The notes beneath the pieces are model-generated. The model saw nothing but the letters and a program-made list of their open reading frames with translations, did no database searches and had not been told where the DNA came from. Shown here piece after piece: positions 20,382-22,881 of a DNA stretch of 22,881 bases. Every line of letters begins with the position of its first letter. Within the stretch, counting starts at the first letter, position 1. Where the stretch lies: the IMG/VR virus record IMGVR_UViG_3300044841_000064, positions 1 through 22,881 of that record; one strand, given 5' to 3'. Made by a program: the position numbers and the translations under genes. Origin of the DNA: a virus.

Positions 20382-21284
20382 ATGGCTGAAATCAGCATAC
20401 CATTACCTAGCCCCTCCGGGCATTGGCATTTCGTCTACGTGACCACGGACCCAGAAACGGGAGAGTGGTATGGCGGGAAGCGATCCACCAAGAACCAACC
20501 ATTGTCCGATCGATACCTTGGATCAGGGAACTGGGTTAGGCAGCACCCAGCGCGAGAGCGGCTAAAACGTGAGGTTGTCGCGTTCTACCCGAGTTCGGCC
20601 GAGGTATTTGCTGCCGAGGCGGAAATGATCACCTGGGCCGTTGTGATGGACGACCCGCTTTGCATGAACCTGTGGGCGGGCGGGCAGGGTAGCACATCCG
20701 AGGCCGCGCTTCATCGCAGTGCAGGCACGGAATGGCGCGCGAACAATCTCGCGGCCGTCCGTCTGAGGTCCGCTAGTCCCGAGTGGCGCGCGAACCAGAC
20801 CGTAGGCGCTGCCAAGCGATTGGCCGATCCGGCGTGGCATGAGTCAAACAAAGCCGCCGCATGTATCAGATCTTCCGATCCGAAGTGGATTGAGAACCAG
20901 GGTGCGGCCATGCAAACAGTCCACGCTGACCCGGAATACCGAAAGAGCTACCTTGCAGGCATAGCCAAGCGATCGCCCGATCCGGCGTGGCCTGCCGCGC
21001 ACGCGGCGGCTATGGCCAAACGATCCAGCAACGCAGAGTGGAAGAAATACCAAGCCGCCTCAGTGCGCCGTGTGACAGAGACCCCCGAATGGAAGGAAGC
21101 CCAGCTTGCTGGCTCTCGGAAACGCGCCATTGTTTTTGTCGATCTGAACGGGAAGCGGATGTCGGTTGCCGATGCCTGCCGCGAGACCGGCATGTCCTAC
21201 AAGTTGGTGCTCAACCGCAGAAAGAACGGATGGCCCGAGAGCGAGTGGCTCACCCCGTTACGCAAACAAGGAACCGCCCGATGA
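20382..21284 (+). CDS. GIY-YIG homing endonuclease with tandem 17-residue repeats
   Basis: 300 residues on the + strand, within the minus-strand virion block. The ATG at 20382 is chosen because the nuclease domain begins right after it and the 174 open codons upstream would read through the capsid start. Residues 15-83 form a GIY-YIG domain: FVYV (17-20) for GIY, EWYGGKRS (28-35) for YIG with Arg34, DRYLGSG (43-49), and EAEMI with Glu79/Glu81 as the probable metal-binding residue. Residues 116-249 are eight 17-residue units (PEWRANQTVGAAKRLAD type). Residues 250-300 (VDLNGKRMSVADACRETGMSYK) resemble a NUMOD-like DNA-binding helix-turn-helix. The enzyme likely makes a site-specific cut in cassette-free relatives. 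YIG is altered to YGG. Confidence 0.85.
   Translation: MAEISIPLPSPSGHWHFVYVTTDPETGEWYGGKRSTKNQPLSDRYLGSGNWVRQHPARERLKREVVAFYPSSAEVFAAEAEMITWAVVMDDPLCMNLWAGGQGSTSEAALHRSAGTEWRANNLAAVRLRSASPEWRANQTVGAAKRLADPAWHESNKAAACIRSSDPKWIENQGAAMQTVHADPEYRKSYLAGIAKRSPDPAWPAAHAAAMAKRSSNAEWKKYQAASVRRVTETPEWKEAQLAGSRKRAIVFVDLNGKRMSVADACRETGMSYKLVLNRRKNGWPESEWLTPLRKQGTAR
20727..21128 (+). repeat. Eight tandem 51-base (17-residue) repeat units
   Basis: Residues 116-249 of the homing endonuclease are divided into units starting TEW, PEW, PAW, PKW, PEY, PAW, AEW and PEW at strict 17-residue spacing; the last is 15 residues long. Each has a Trp/Tyr at position 3, Ala-rich positions 8-11 and a basic residue near position 13. 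They probably extend the protein along DNA. Confidence 0.85.
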
Positions 21285-21520
21285 TCGAAATCACAACGCA
21301 GGAACAAGCCGAATTCGATCTCCAGAACGAGCTAGCCGATCAGCACCTCACTGCTGTTTTAGAGGATACTCCCGACGACGTGGACAGCATCGGCGTGCTC
21401 TACAGCCTTTGGGTGAACATCACCCATGTGCTGGCAGATGCCGGGTGGACCGGAGAGGAGTTAGCTCGCGACGTCCAACATCACGTAGCGAGCGCCACAA
21501 CTACGGGGCCGATGCAGTAG
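21281..21520 (+). CDS. Small acidic protein coupled to the homing endonuclease
   Basis: 79 residues. The ATG at 21281 overlaps the endonuclease stop (ATGA), and AAGGA lies eight bases upstream, so the start is well supported. The protein has about 15 Asp/Glu against one Arg and no Lys, a strongly negative charge. It has two helical parts, about 3-28 and about 35-66 (VLYSLWVNITHVLADAGWTGEELARDV). It ends five bases before the stop of the converging scaffold gene. The charge could mean binding to the basic endonuclease or DNA mimicry, but this is speculation. It could equally be an unrelated small accessory protein. No family is recognised. Confidence 0.75.
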   Translation: MIEITTQEQAEFDLQNELADQHLTAVLEDTPDDVDSIGVLYSLWVNITHVLADAGWTGEELARDVQHHVASATTTGPMQ

Positions 21521-21525
21521 CTTCG

Positions 21526-22392
21526 TCATCTTGAGCGAAAGCCGGCCTCGAATTCTTCGTCGTCGGTTTTGCCGGCGGCAGCGCCTGCGTTGTCACCTCG
21601 CGGTTGGACTGCTCCCCGAATCCGCTCGGCTCGCGCGGCATCGCGTGGCGTCCCGTTCACCTTCGCCGGTGCAGCTTTGGTTTCGTTTTGGAACAGCCGG
21701 ATGGCCCGGCCGATTACCTGGGCCGATTCCGAGCCGTTGATCCGATTCTGATAGGCGACGTCCTTGCCGCCCAGCCATTTCCGGAACGGGTTATTGGGGT
21801 CGGGCGCCTCGCGCGTCACATCGACCGCGCCCACGATCTCCCGCCAGTCCGGCCATTCATCGGCCAATGCTTTGACCTCGCGCTTGGCGTGAAAGGCCGC
21901 GAGCCGCTCCTCCATCTTGCTGTCATCGGCGTCATTGGCGCCGGGTCCGGGTAAGCCCGAAAGCGCGGCCTCGAGCGCCGCGCGGGTCTGTTGGGCGAGT
22001 TCCGGGAAGTCGCGTTCCATCGCGGCGAACGCTTCTTTCGGGATCTCGATCTTGCGGGCGGTCGCAGCGGCAGCGGCGGGTTGCCCGGCAGCTTTCTGCT
22101 CGTTCAGCAGCTTCTGGAGATTTCCGATGGTGCCGAACGCGCGGCTGAACTGCTGGTCATAGCTTGCCGTCCGGGCGGCGGCGGCCATGACATCAGCCCA
22201 GTCTTTTTCGCTGATCTGGACGAACTTTTCCGGCGTCGCCTCTGCCCGTAGGGTTTCCGCGGGCGCGGGCTTGTCCGGTTTGCCGGTTGGCTTTTCTGCT
22301 GGTTTGCCTTCGGCGCCCGTGAAGCCGCCAGAGAAGTCGGCATTTTCCTGCGCGTCGTCGACCGCAACGTCGTCGGGTTTTTCGTCAGCCAT
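21526..22392 (-). CDS. Scaffold-like (capsid assembly) protein
   Basis: 288 residues, ATG at 22392 with GGAG about ten bases upstream. Typical of capsid scaffolds, it is highly charged, Ala/Lys/Glu/Pro-rich and mostly helical. It has an acidic N-terminal stretch (MADEKPDDVAVDDAQEN), a Pro/Lys-rich linker, a central helix with SYDQQFSRAFGTIGNLQKLLNEQ (about 78-100), and a second helical part with ALADEWPDWREIVGAVD. The tail ends KTDDEEFEAGFRSR. Its place just upstream of the major capsid gene in the reading direction supports the assignment. Catalytic residues of a protease are not visible. Confidence 0.7.
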   Translation of the reverse strand: MADEKPDDVAVDDAQENADFSGGFTGAEGKPAEKPTGKPDKPAPAETLRAEATPEKFVQISEKDWADVMAAAARTASYDQQFSRAFGTIGNLQKLLNEQKAAGQPAAAAATARKIEIPKEAFAAMERDFPELAQQTRAALEAALSGLPGPGANDADDSKMEERLAAFHAKREVKALADEWPDWREIVGAVDVTREAPDPNNPFRKWLGGKDVAYQNRINGSESAQVIGRAIRLFQNETKAAPAKVNGTPRDAARAERIRGAVQPRGDNAGAAAGKTDDEEFEAGFRSR

Positions 22393-22420
22393 GGTGGGGT
22401 TGCTCCGTTACCCAGGCGCC

Positions 22421-22642
22421 TTACGGTGGCTGGTCGTCTTCGCCGGTCATCGGCCGGTCAGCCCCAAGCCGTATGAGTTGCTTGAGGCATCGAATTTCGC
22501 CGCGTATTGCTGCGGTTTCGTGCTCGGACTGCACGCGGTCATTGCGGTGGCGTGCGTCGGCAAGCCGGTCCTCGAAATGGGCTTTCAGCCGCAACCAGAG
22601 GCCTTGGGCCTTGTCGTGCTCGCTGAGGGTGAAGTCGGCTAT
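22421..22642 (-). CDS. Small coiled-coil protein with probable ATA start
   Basis: 73 residues if translation begins at ATA (22642-22640). The frame has no ATG, GTG or TTG between its upstream TAA and that point; the first TTG is 16 codons in. AAGGA lies eight bases before the ATA, and the ATA overlaps the previous gene's TAG as ATAG, exactly like the ATGA junctions elsewhere here. The protein begins IADFTLSEHDKAQGLWLRLK, continues with a long amphipathic helix (AHFEDRLADARHRNDRVQSE) and a basic LRxxIRxLKQLI-like region, and ends in an acidic tail. Small helical proteins between portal and scaffold are common in phages. The reading frame is convincing; the start codon is unusual. Confidence 0.7.
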   Translation of the reverse strand: MADFTLSEHDKAQGLWLRLKAHFEDRLADARHRNDRVQSEHETAAIRGEIRCLKQLIRLGADRPMTGEDDQPP

Positions 22643-22881
22643 TGCGCCGGTCCTTGTTCGAACGCCCTGCCATTACCTGCCCGCCCCGGCACCTGAATCG
22701 GCGGCCTGGCGCCACGCGGCGGCTGTGGCTTCGGCTGCGGATTGCGGTGCTTGTGCAGATCGATCGCGTTGTCGGCCGCGTTCAACTCCCGTTGCGCCTG
22801 CAAAGTCATCGCCGTCTTCGCGAGTTCCGCCTTGGCCTGGTCGAGACTGATATTTCGCCTGTTCGCATATTCCATCAGCGC
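22639..22881 (-). CDS. C-terminus of a larger protein, probably the portal
   Basis: The frame is open to the right edge of the window; the ATG at 22875 lies only two codons from the edge and need not be the start. The visible 80 residues (ALMEYANRRNISLDQAKAEL, then a helix with TAMTLQAQRELNAADNAID) end in a Pro/Arg/Gly-rich tail PPIQVPGRAGNGRAFEQGPAQ. A helical region rich in Gln and Lys followed by a PPGRA-like tail is what I recall at the end of portal proteins of phages of this kind. The position before the scaffold gene agrees, but the portal domain itself lies outside the window. Confidence 0.5.
   Translation of the reverse strand, partial: ALMEYANRRNISLDQAKAELAKTAMTLQAQRELNAADNAIDLHKHRNPQPKPQPPRGARPPIQVPGRAGNGRAFEQGPAQ

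Noticed and set aside
1-22881. CRISPR array, tRNA or integrase/attachment sites
   Set aside because: No spaced identical repeats, no cloverleaf-like sequence and no recombinase motif were seen. Prophage status cannot be decided from this window.

Overview
This window is almost entirely the virion-structure region of a tailed phage or prophage, probably infecting a high-GC alphaproteobacterium. The host is inferred from GC-rich composition and protein style, not proven. The backbone genes lie on the minus strand and are read right to left: a partial probable portal C-terminus, a small coiled-coil protein, a scaffold-like protein, an N4-gp56-type major capsid protein, and a head-tail adaptor. 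No tape measure, tail tube or sheath gene is visible. With several internal-virion (ejection-type) proteins, this suggests a short-tailed (podovirus-like) particle. No integrase, repressor, lysis cassette, tRNA, rRNA or CRISPR array was found.

Layout, in minus-strand transcription order. Positions 22881-21526: portal-like end, small ORF, scaffold. Positions 21520-20182: an insertion in the opposite (+) direction, made of a GIY-YIG homing endonuclease overlapped by a small acidic protein. Positions 20180-16803: major capsid protein, three virion proteins of unknown role, and the adaptor. Positions 16806-10603: a run of short and long fibre or decoration proteins, including a LamG-like protein with a repeat tail, a glycine-rich fibre, a fibre-assembly-like protein and a seven-unit Asp-box beta-propeller. 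Positions 10606-7794: a large tail protein and a fibre-head-like protein. Positions 7508-1: the ejection-type module, with Ala/Gln-rich helical repeat proteins, a sulfotransferase/GNAT-like fusion, a hydrophobic low-complexity protein, a lytic transglycosylase and two further internal proteins, the last running off the window.

Many neighbouring minus-strand genes overlap by stop/start sequences (ATGA, GTGA, TAATG and one possible ATAG), as expected for one coupled polycistron. Into this polycistron are set at least four + strand cassettes (1750-1947, 2593-3263, 7557-7757, 20382-21520). They encode small coiled-coil/membrane proteins, ribbon-helix-helix proteins and the homing endonuclease cassette. 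They fit within a few bases of the stop codon of the converging virion gene and look like independently transcribed accessory ('moron') genes.

The most notable items are the homing endonuclease plus acidic partner between scaffold and capsid genes, with its own promoter and a strong leader hairpin; the sulfotransferase/GNAT fusion within the ejection genes; the duplicated coiled-coil/membrane genes behind a ribbon-helix-helix gene; a conserved-looking small gene whose only well-placed start is ATA; and shared N-terminal modules between neighbouring virion proteins.
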